DNA from: Clostridium algifaecis
Lineage (GTDB): Bacteria; Bacillota; Clostridia; Clostridiales; Clostridiaceae
Direction of reading: 5' to 3'
Length of the DNA: 64,000 nucleotides
Assembly (NCBI RefSeq): GCF_017874415.1
Contig: NZ_JAGGLM010000004.1
Coordinates: 62,001-126,000 of the forward strand
The first letter of the stretch is position 1, and every line of letters starts with the position of its first letter. The notes under the pieces are model-generated. The model made no database searches. It was not told the DNA's origin and worked only from the letters and a program-made list of their open reading frames with translations. A program made the position numbers and the translations under genes. This document shows, piece by piece, positions 57,754-64,000 of the stretch.

Positions 57754-58782
57754 ATGTTTTTTAGTATAGGAACTGATATGGGAATTGATTTAGGTACAGC
57801 CACTGTACTTGTCTATTTAAAAGGAAAAGGTGTAATATTAAAAGAACCATCAGTGGTAGCTATAGATAAAAACCAAAATAAAGTACTTGCAGTAGGAGAA
57901 GAAGCATGGCAAATGATAGGAAGAACTCCTGGTAATATTGTAGCAATACGTCCATTGAGAGATGGAGTTATATCTGATTATGATGTAACCGAAAAGATGC
58001 TTAAATATTTTATAGGAAAAGCTTGTGGTCATAGGAGAACTACTCCTAGAGTAGTAGTTTGTGTGCCTTGTGAATCAACAGAAGTTGAAAAAAGAGCTGT
58101 AATCGATGCATCACAGAATGCAGGTGCAAAAAAAGTATTTTTAATTGAAGAACCTCTGGCAGCAGCTATAGGAGCAGGTCTTGATATAACAAGGCCAGAA
58201 GGAAATATGGTAATTGATATAGGCGGAGGAACTACAGATGTAGCAGTAATTTCTTTAGGCGGAATTGTAGTCAGGTCTTCTATAAAGGTAGCAGGAGATA
58301 AATTTGATGAATCTATAATTAAATTTATAAGAAAAGAACATAAATTAATGATAGGGGAGAGAACTGCAGAAGAATTAAAAATAAATATAGGTTCTGCATT
58401 TAAAGGTGAAGATGAAACAGAAATGGAAATAAGAGGACGAGATTTGATTACAGGATTGCCTAAAAATGTAACAGTGTCTTCTGCTGAAATGAGAGAAGCC
58501 TTAAGAGAAACTGTAAATTCAATAGCAGAAACTACTCGTGCAGTACTCGAGAAGACTCCTCCGGAATTAGCAGCAGATATTGCAAGTAAAGGAATTATTA
58601 TGACTGGAGGGGGATCTCTTCTAAACGGATTAAATCAACTAATACAGCAAGTTACAAACGTTCCCGTATATGTAGCTGAAGATGCAGTAACATGTGTGGC
58701 ATTAGGTACAGGCAAAGTACTGGAATATCTGGATAAAATGGAGCTAACTTTTAATGGAGACAGCATAACACTTGTAGATTAG
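57754..58782 (+). CDS. mbl: Rod-shape-determining actin homologue (Mbl/MreB)
   Basis: This is a bacterial actin that organises side-wall synthesis at the inner membrane face. Its 342 residues contain the N-terminal phosphate-1 motif GTDMGIDLGTATVLVYLKGKG, VVVCVPCESTEVEKRAVIDA, the phosphate-2 motif MVIDIGGGTTDVAVISLGG and adenosine motif IIMTGGGSLLNGL. Position directly after spoIIID is that of B. subtilis mbl, so mbl is preferred to mreB; no mreC/mreD genes follow, which agrees. The ribosome site is probably aggag 10 bases before the ATG. A terminator follows. Confidence 0.95.
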   Translation: MFFSIGTDMGIDLGTATVLVYLKGKGVILKEPSVVAIDKNQNKVLAVGEEAWQMIGRTPGNIVAIRPLRDGVISDYDVTEKMLKYFIGKACGHRRTTPRVVVCVPCESTEVEKRAVIDASQNAGAKKVFLIEEPLAAAIGAGLDITRPEGNMVIDIGGGTTDVAVISLGGIVVRSSIKVAGDKFDESIIKFIRKEHKLMIGERTAEELKINIGSAFKGEDETEMEIRGRDLITGLPKNVTVSSAEMREALRETVNSIAETTRAVLEKTPPELAADIASKGIIMTGGGSLLNGLNQLIQQVTNVPVYVAEDAVTCVALGTGKVLEYLDKMELTFNGDSITLVD

Positions 58783-58790
58783 AAAACCGT

Positions 58791-58834
58791 AAAATCTAAT
58801 TTATTAGTTTATTTCTAATAAGTTAGATTTTTTA
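58791..58834. terminator. Terminator between convergent mbl and yyaC
   Basis: aaaatctaatttatta (58791-58806) pairs with taataagttagatttt (58816-58831) with one wobble, then T. Confidence 0.85.
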
Positions 58835-58846
58835 GTGTAAAGAAAG

Positions 58847-59389
58847 TTATATTAATATATCGTTGTTATAATACAAATAATATGCATGAATTAATGAGTA
58901 AAGTATAACTTTCGACATTGACAAAATTAAATTTAACCTTATATTATTTGTAGAATTGAATATATTTTCATTACAATTTGAATCTACTATACCTATTATT
59001 GAAGATTCACCGACATTTGGAAGGGATTTTCCAACACCTTTTCCTGGATGGACAGGAAAATCTCTTACCTGAATTTCACCTATACTGTCTATGTCGCCTA
59101 AACAAGCATCTATACCTATTATATTGTAATTTGAATGTTTGTTCTTTATCTCATTTAATTTATTATCAATATTCAGTGCATGTATTGGTTCTTGGATTGT
59201 GCCGTAAACTGGAAGCGGAAAGTGTTTACATTTAAGTAATGTACCTACCAGGGGACCAAGGCAGTCACCTATGTATCTATCTGTACCAATACAAACTATA
59301 ATTGTATTTTTATTTATATAATTTTTTAAAAAATATGCTAATTTGTAATATGCTAATGGGCTTTTATAGTTAGCTTTAACTTTATTCAA
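58847..59389 (-). CDS. yyaC: YyaC-like spore protease-fold protein (DUF1256)
   Basis: This 180-residue member of the YyaC/DUF1256 family is structurally related to the germination protease GPR and hydrogenase maturation proteases. Key segments: IIVCIGTDRYIGDCLGPLVG, the substrate-loop PVYGTIQEPIHALN, NIIGIDACLGDIDSIGEIQV and PGKGVGKSLPNVGESSI. It is sporulation-associated in B. subtilis, with unproven function. The start is TTG at 59389 with gaggtg 8 bases upstream on the minus strand. It is convergent with mbl. Confidence 0.9.
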   Translation of the reverse strand: MNKVKANYKSPLAYYKLAYFLKNYINKNTIIVCIGTDRYIGDCLGPLVGTLLKCKHFPLPVYGTIQEPIHALNIDNKLNEIKNKHSNYNIIGIDACLGDIDSIGEIQVRDFPVHPGKGVGKSLPNVGESSIIGIVDSNCNENIFNSTNNIRLNLILSMSKVILYSLIHAYYLYYNNDILI

Positions 59390-59706
59390 ATTACTTTCAC
59401 CTCTTTAAATTTATGTTTTTATATTTTTAGTACATATTAATGACCAATTAATTGTATAAATACTAAATATTTAAAAATATCATATATAATTTATATGATG
59501 GAGTTTAAAAGATTAGAATTGTAAATTGAGTTATAAACATTAAAATACGATTTAAAGAGAAAAAATAAGAAATCAGGAGCAATTGATGAATAATATCAAA
59601 ATTTGATATAAAATAAGAATTGAAAAATATCGCTTAACAATGTATACTAACATACGTTAATGGGTTTGAAAATGAATTAAACAATTTTGGATAAATTAAT
59701 AAATGC
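59390..59706. other. 317-bp intergenic region before the tRNA cluster
   Basis: This AT-rich region lies between the minus-strand yyaC start and the plus-strand tRNA cluster. I find no protein gene. It contains the probable tRNA promoter (59620-59648) and, from 59695, the left edge of a 178-bp direct repeat. Confidence 0.7.
59620..59648 (+). promoter_or_regulatory. Probable promoter of the tRNA cluster
   Basis: TTGAAA (59620-59625), 17-base spacer, TATACT (59643-59648), about 58 bases before the first tRNA. Confidence 0.6.
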
Positions 59707-59782
<76 letters not shown>

Positions 59783-59786
59783 ATAT

Positions 59787-59871
59787 GGAGGAATTCCCGA
59801 GTGGCTAAAGGGGGCAGACTGTAAATCTGTTGTCATTGACTTCGATGGTTCGAATCCATCTTCCTCCACCA
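59787..59871 (+). tRNA. tRNA-Tyr (anticodon GTA), copy 1
   Basis: This 85-base class II tRNA has a long variable arm. The anticodon loop is ctgtaaa, the acceptor ggaggaa / ttcctcc, and CCA is encoded. Confidence 0.95.
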
Positions 59872-59877
59872 TTATTT

Positions 59878-59953
59878 GGGCGCATAGCTCAGCTGGGAGA
59901 GCATCTGCCTTACAAGCAGAGGGTCACAGGTTCGAGCCCTGTTGTGCCCACCA
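59878..59953 (+). tRNA. tRNA-Val (anticodon TAC)
   Basis: This 76-base tRNA has anticodon stem-loop tctgc-cttacaa-gcaga, acceptor gggcgca / tgtgccc and encoded CCA. It lies between the two copies of the Thr-Tyr repeat and has only one copy. Confidence 0.95.
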
Positions 59954-59992
59954 ATAACTGTTTTAATTTTACTAAACTTTATTAATAAATGC

Positions 59993-60068
<76 letters not shown>

Positions 60069-60072
60069 ATAT

Positions 60073-60157
60073 GGAGGAATTCCCGAGTGGCTAAAGGGGG
60101 CAGACTGTAAATCTGTTGTCATTGACTTCGATGGTTCGAATCCATCTTCCTCCACCA
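60073..60157 (+). tRNA. tRNA-Tyr (anticodon GTA), copy 2
   Basis: It is identical to the first tRNA-Tyr copy. Confidence 0.95.
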
Positions 60158-60158
60158 T

Positions 60159-60189
60159 AAAAAAACACTATCTGGTGTTTTTTATTTTA
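60159..60189 (+). terminator. Terminator of the tRNA cluster
   Basis: aaaaaacac (60160-60168) pairs with gtgtttttt (60175-60183), followed by attttat. Confidence 0.88.
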
Positions 60190-60209
60190 TAATTTATAAT
60201 TAAAAAGAA

Positions 60210-60308
60210 CTCTTATCGAGAGAGGTGGAGGGAAAGGGCCCTATGAAACCCGGCAACCAGTAAGTTTACTAAGGTGCCAATTCCTGCAGTAATACTGCAA
60301 GATAAGAG
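60210..60308 (+). promoter_or_regulatory. SAM-I (S-box) riboswitch aptamer
   Basis: The closing stem is ctcttatc (60210-60217) with gataagag (60301-60308). Inside are the S-box signatures agaggtggagggaa, ccctatgaaacccggcaacc and aaggtgccaattcctgc. It lies directly ahead of a terminator and metK, so high SAM should stop metK transcription. Two TATAAT boxes (60188, 60195) just upstream may be its -10, with a weak -35. Confidence 0.96.
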
Positions 60309-60325
60309 AGTAGTTAAGTTTATTT

Positions 60326-60356
60326 AACCTCTTCTTACGAAGAGGTTTTTATTTTT
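60326..60356 (+). terminator. Riboswitch-controlled terminator before metK
   Basis: aacctcttc (60326-60334) and gaagaggtt (60339-60347) form a perfect stem with a ttac loop, followed by tttatttt. The left arm can alternatively pair with aagag of the aptamer closing stem, giving an antiterminator when SAM is low. Confidence 0.93.
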
Positions 60357-60377
60357 ACAAAAATGGAGGCAAAAGAT

Positions 60378-61553
60378 ATGAGAAAACTATTTACGTCCGA
60401 GTCAGTTACAGAAGGTCATCCAGATAAGATGTGTGATCAAATTTCGGATGCTATTCTTGATGCTATATTAGAACAAGATCCTCAAGGAAGGGTAGCTTGT
60501 GAAACTGTGACTACAACAGGAATGATTTTAGTTATGGGCGAAATATCAACTAAATGTTATGTAGATATTCCAAAAATAGTTAGAAAAACTGTATCGGAGA
60601 TAGGTTATACTAGAGCTAAATATGGCTTCGATTGTGATACTTGTTCTGTAATATCTTCTATAGATGAGCAATCATCTGATATAGCTATGGGAGTAAATGA
60701 AGCTTTTGAAGCTAAATCAGGAAAAAAAGACAAGCTAGATACTATAGGCGCAGGAGATCAAGGAATGATGTTCGGATTTGCTACAAATGAAACTCCGGAA
60801 TATATGCCTCTCCCTATAAGTATGGCACATAAACTTGCTAAGAGACTTGCAGAAGTTAGAAAAAATGGGACTTTATCTTACTTAAGACCTGATGGAAAAA
60901 CGCAGGTTACTGTTGAGTATGAAGATGATAAACCAATTAGAATAGATACTGTAGTTGTATCTACCCAACATGATCCACAAGTTACCCAGGATCAAATAAA
61001 GAAGGATATAATTGAAAATGTTATAAAACCTATTATACCACCAGAGCTTTTAGATGATAAAACCCAATATTTTATAAATCCAACTGGTAGATTTGTTGTT
61101 GGTGGACCACAGGGTGATTCAGGACTTACAGGAAGAAAAATAATAGTAGATACTTATGGAGGATATGGCAGACACGGTGGTGGAGCATTTTCTGGAAAAG
61201 ATCCAACTAAAGTTGATAGATCTGCTGCATATGCTGCAAGATGGGTTGCTAAAAATTTAGTAGCTGCTGGAGTTTCCGATAAACTTGAAATACAGCTTGC
61301 ATATGCTATAGGTGTAGCAAAACCAGTATCTATAACTGTAGATACTTTTGGAACTGGAAAAATATCAGAAGACAAGATAGTAGATATAATAAATAAAGTA
61401 TTTGATTTAAGACCGGCTGCGATAATAAGAGATTTAAATTTGAGAAGACCTATATACAGACAAGTAGCTGCTTATGGACATTTTGGAAGAACGGATATAG
61501 ATGTTCCATGGGAAAAACTAAATAAAGTAGATGAAATAAAGAAATATTTATAA
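60378..61553 (+). CDS. metK: S-adenosylmethionine synthetase
   Basis: MetK makes SAM from methionine and ATP. Its 391 residues contain the [21 protein letters not shown] opening, [16 protein letters not shown], the P-loop-like [20 protein letters not shown] and the C-terminal [14 protein letters not shown]. The ATG at 60378 is chosen, 8 bases after ggagg; the ATG at 60363 overlaps that site. It is controlled by the SAM-I riboswitch directly upstream. A terminator follows 3 bases after the stop. Confidence 0.98.
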   Translation: MRKLFTSESVTEGHPDKMCDQISDAILDAILEQDPQGRVACETVTTTGMILVMGEISTKCYVDIPKIVRKTVSEIGYTRAKYGFDCDTCSVISSIDEQSSDIAMGVNEAFEAKSGKKDKLDTIGAGDQGMMFGFATNETPEYMPLPISMAHKLAKRLAEVRKNGTLSYLRPDGKTQVTVEYEDDKPIRIDTVVVSTQHDPQVTQDQIKKDIIENVIKPIIPPELLDDKTQYFINPTGRFVVGGPQGDSGLTGRKIIVDTYGGYGRHGGGAFSGKDPTKVDRSAAYAARWVAKNLVAAGVSDKLEIQLAYAIGVAKPVSITVDTFGTGKISEDKIVDIINKVFDLRPAAIIRDLNLRRPIYRQVAAYGHFGRTDIDVPWEKLNKVDEIKKYL

Positions 61554-61556
61554 AAG

Positions 61557-61586
61557 AAAGCGCGCATTTATGATGCGTGCTTTTTG
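61557..61586 (+). terminator. Terminator of metK
   Basis: aaagcgcgcat (61557-61567) pairs with atgcgtgcttt (61573-61583) with one wobble, then T. Confidence 0.92.
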
Positions 61587-61660
61587 AGTTGAAGTTATTT
61601 TAATGTGATATAATTATATATATATTTAATTGACTATTTTTAAAAAAGTAGGGAGATTTT

Positions 61661-63928
61661 ATGCAGGAGATACAGGGTATTGTAGATGATATAGTATATC
61701 AAAATGAAGAAAATGGTTATGTAGTGGCTAAATTAAAAACCAAAAATGCTATTACAACTGCAGTAGGGATTGTGCCATTTATAATGGAAGGACAAAACTT
61801 GAAATTAACAGGAGAATGGGTAACTCACAAAAAATTTGGAGAACAATTTAAAATAAAATATGCTGAAGAAATAATACCAAATACTACTACTGGAATAGAA
61901 AGATATTTATCATCTGGGGCAATATCAGGCATTGGGCCTGTTACAGCTAGAAAAATAGTAGAAAAATTTGGAGAAGGTACCTTGGAGATATTAGATAATC
62001 ATATAGAGAGATTGAGGGAAATAGAGGGTATAGGCAAGAAAAAAATAGATCTAATTTGTAAATCTTACTCAAAGCAAAGTGAAGTTAGAAATATAATTTT
62101 ATTTTTTCAGACCTACGGAGTAACTCCAAATCAATGCGTAAAGATACACAAAAAATTTGGTACAGATTCTATAAATATAGTTAAAGAAAACCCATATATA
62201 CTTACAGAAGAAATATCAGGAATAGGCTTTAAAATTGCAGACAGAATAGCTAGAAATTTTGGAATAGAAGCAAATTCTCCATTTAGAATTGAAAGTGGAA
62301 TTAAATACGTAGTAAGTAAATTTTGTGGCTTTGGCAATACTTATATGCCACTTGAGAAGCTTATAAAAGAAGCAGTAGAGGTATTATGTGTTACCAAGGA
62401 AGAAATAGAGGAAAATGTATATGACAGTTCTGTTAAAGGAAAATTAAAATTGGAAAAATTGCAGGATAAGGTATGCGTATTTTTACCAGTTTATTATTAT
62501 TGTGAATTAAGTGTAACAAAGAAAATACTGTATTTAGAATTTAACAAGTATGACAAGATAGAATTGGATGTAGAAAACGAAATTGAAAAGTTTGAAACTG
62601 AGAATAATATAGAATTTGCAGAATCACAGAAGGAAGCTATAAGAGGCTCAGTAGAAAATGGAGTAGAAATAATAACGGGTGGACCCGGAACAGGCAAGAC
62701 TACTATAATAAATTGCATAACGCGAATATTTGAAAAAATAAACCTGAGAGTTTTTATGGCGGCACCTACTGGAAGGGCAGCTAAAAGGATGTCGGAATCT
62801 ACGGGAAGAGAAGCTAAGACTATACATAGACTTTTAGAAATGGGAGCATCAAGCGATGAAGAAGCAATGTTATTTTCAAGAAGTGAAGAAACTCCTCTGG
62901 AATGTGACGTAGTAATCATAGATGAGGCTTCCATGATAGATATAACTCTTATGAACAATCTTTTAAAGGCTATTTCGTTGGGAACAAGACTTATAATAGT
63001 AGGAGATGCAGACCAATTGCCTTCAGTAGGGCCTGGAAATGTCTTGAGGGATTTTATAGATAGCAAATGTATTAAAGTAGTGAGGCTGAAAGAAATATTC
63101 AGACAATCAAAAGAGAGCATGATTGTAGTAAATGCACACAGAATAAACTCCGGCAAAATGCCTTTTTTAAATAAAAAAGATAAGGACTTTTACTTTATAA
63201 GATGTAAAGATCAAGATAATATACTGACAACATTAATTGAGTTAGTTGATAAGAGATTGCCGGGATTTAATAAATCATGGAATAAATTAAATCATATTCA
63301 GGTGGTTTCTCCTATGAGAAAAGGATTACTTGGAGTTTTTAATTTAAATAAAAAACTGCAGAATATATTAAATCCCCAAACTGCAAATAAGACTGAAAAA
63401 CAATTTAGAGAAGTTGTATTCAGAGTGGGAGATAAGGTTATGCAGACAAAAAATAACTACTCCTTAAAATGGACGTCAGTTGAAGATAAAAAAGAATGTG
63501 ATGGGCTTGGCATATTCAATGGTGATGTAGGATATATAGAAAGTATAGATAAAGAAAATGATACAGTAACTGTAATATTTGATGATGAAAAAAAAGTAAT
63601 ATATGACAATATATATTTAGATGAACTTGAATTAGCATATGCTATAACTATACATAAAAGTCAAGGAAGTGAATTTCCTGTAATCGTAATGCCCGTATTT
63701 ATGGGATCAAGCTTTCTTATGAACAGAAATCTGTTATATACTGCTATAACCAGGGCAAAACAGATGGTAGTACTTGTAGGAGACTTAAAGGCATTTAAGT
63801 TTATGATAGATAACAATAAAAGTTTTGAAAGGTATTCGTTATTAAAAAACAGAATAATGGATATAATGGAGAGTGAAGAAGATGCTGATTTGGAAAAAGG
63901 TCGATTTTATGGAGAAGAAAATAAATGA
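61661..63928 (+). CDS. recD2: RecD2-type ATP-dependent DNA helicase
   Basis: This superfamily 1B 5'-3' DNA helicase works in repair and replication-fork maintenance without RecBC. Its 755 residues have an N-terminal OB-like domain (IQGIVDDIVYQNEENGYVVAKL), helix-hairpin-helix repeats (ISGIGPVTARKIVEKFGEGTL, IEGIGKKKIDLI, ISGIGFKIADRIA), Walker A GGPGTGKTTIINC (about 340), Walker B VVIIDEASMIDI, VGDADQLPSVGPGNVL and the C-terminal IHKSQGSEFPVIVMP. It is complete and has its own ribosome site (tagggag). The next frame begins 2 bases after the stop. Confidence 0.95.
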   Translation: MQEIQGIVDDIVYQNEENGYVVAKLKTKNAITTAVGIVPFIMEGQNLKLTGEWVTHKKFGEQFKIKYAEEIIPNTTTGIERYLSSGAISGIGPVTARKIVEKFGEGTLEILDNHIERLREIEGIGKKKIDLICKSYSKQSEVRNIILFFQTYGVTPNQCVKIHKKFGTDSINIVKENPYILTEEISGIGFKIADRIARNFGIEANSPFRIESGIKYVVSKFCGFGNTYMPLEKLIKEAVEVLCVTKEEIEENVYDSSVKGKLKLEKLQDKVCVFLPVYYYCELSVTKKILYLEFNKYDKIELDVENEIEKFETENNIEFAESQKEAIRGSVENGVEIITGGPGTGKTTIINCITRIFEKINLRVFMAAPTGRAAKRMSESTGREAKTIHRLLEMGASSDEEAMLFSRSEETPLECDVVIIDEASMIDITLMNNLLKAISLGTRLIIVGDADQLPSVGPGNVLRDFIDSKCIKVVRLKEIFRQSKESMIVVNAHRINSGKMPFLNKKDKDFYFIRCKDQDNILTTLIELVDKRLPGFNKSWNKLNHIQVVSPMRKGLLGVFNLNKKLQNILNPQTANKTEKQFREVVFRVGDKVMQTKNNYSLKWTSVEDKKECDGLGIFNGDVGYIESIDKENDTVTVIFDDEKKVIYDNIYLDELELAYAITIHKSQGSEFPVIVMPVFMGSSFLMNRNLLYTAITRAKQMVVLVGDLKAFKFMIDNNKSFERYSLLKNRIMDIMESEEDADLEKGRFYGEENK

Positions 63929-63929
63929 T

Positions 63930-64000
63930 ATGATACTTAAATGGAGTAACGAAAATAAAAAATTTTTAAATATAGTATCTATTCCGTATAATTCTACATA
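63930..64000 (+). CDS. Start of an unidentified gene, cut by the window end
   Basis: From the ATG at 63930, one base after the recD2 stop, 23 codons stay open to the right edge (beginning MILKWSNENKKF). ggagaag lies about 12 bases upstream. A comF-like gene often follows recD2 in clostridia, but too little is visible to name it. Confidence 0.4.
   Translation, partial: MILKWSNENKKFLNIVSIPYNST

Overview
The window is a continuous stretch of chromosome from an endospore-forming, low-GC Gram-positive anaerobe, almost certainly a Clostridium of the sensu stricto group (the C. kluyveri / C. ljungdahlii / C. tyrobutyricum / C. acetobutylicum neighbourhood; I cannot fix the species). The support is the very AT-rich sequence, many TTG/GTG starts behind strong AGGAGG ribosome-binding sites, a dense set of sporulation and germination genes (yabG, sipL, gerA, spoIIR, ypeB, spoIID, spoIIQ, spoIIID, yyaC and several cotS-like genes), a thiolase gene with its typical strong promoter, and a gene order (ywlC-ywlE-rpiB-upp ... 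atp operon - ywmB - murA - spoIID - spoIIQ - spoIIID - mbl) shared with other Firmicutes. I see no insertion sequence, prophage, CRISPR array or replication origin.

Layout. 1-5.8 kb: end of a mannose-1-phosphate guanylyltransferase gene, GIY-YIG protein and 3-methyladenine glycosylase on the minus strand, larC-larB (nickel-pincer cofactor) and a radical SAM/SPASM enzyme. 5.8-7.1 kb: a lone ABC-type binding lipoprotein. 7.2-13.9 kb: a spore-coat cluster in which a divergent pair (GT4 glycosyltransferase / CotS-like kinase) occurs twice, with a third CotS, a degenerate kinase-like paralogue and a small Lys-rich protein between the copies. 14-20.8 kb: yabG, veg (two strong tandem promoters, one carrying a perfect palindrome), sipL and a cyanophycinase / cyanophycin synthetase pair. 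20.9-30 kb: ispE, a gerA gene followed by a single reading frame that fuses GerAB to GerAC, spoIIR, a processive lipid glycosyltransferase, ypeB (without sleB) and a DUF1934 gene. 30.7-44.7 kb: housekeeping genes pyrG, rho, rpmE, yqhQ, prmC, prfA, a ZIP transporter, ywlC, ywlE, rpiB, upp, a dCMP deaminase, tagO and mnaA. 44.9-53 kb: thlA and the complete F1Fo ATP synthase operon atpIBEFHAGDC. 53.2-59.4 kb: ywmB, murA, spoIID, spoIIQ, spoIIID, mbl, yyaC. 59.7-60.2 kb: five tRNA genes produced by a recent 178-bp duplication. 60.2-64 kb: SAM-I riboswitch, metK, recD2 and the first codons of another gene.

How the genes work together. Spore construction dominates the accessory part: forespore/mother-cell signalling (SpoIIR, SpoIIQ, SpoIIID), engulfment (SpoIID), coat assembly (SipL, YabG, CotS group), coat or surface glycan (two GT4 enzymes), nitrogen/arginine polymer storage (CphA/CphB) and germination (GerA, the GerAB-GerAC fusion, YpeB). 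Wall and surface synthesis is served by MurA, TagO, MnaA, Mbl and the lipid glucosyltransferase; energy by the ATP synthase, whose c subunit lacks the Na+-type ligands. The most unusual items are the GerAB-GerAC fusion with an internal lipobox, the palindrome inside the veg promoter, the duplicated GT4/CotS module with its apparent pseudokinase, a SpoIIQ whose first zinc ligand is replaced, and the tRNA duplication.
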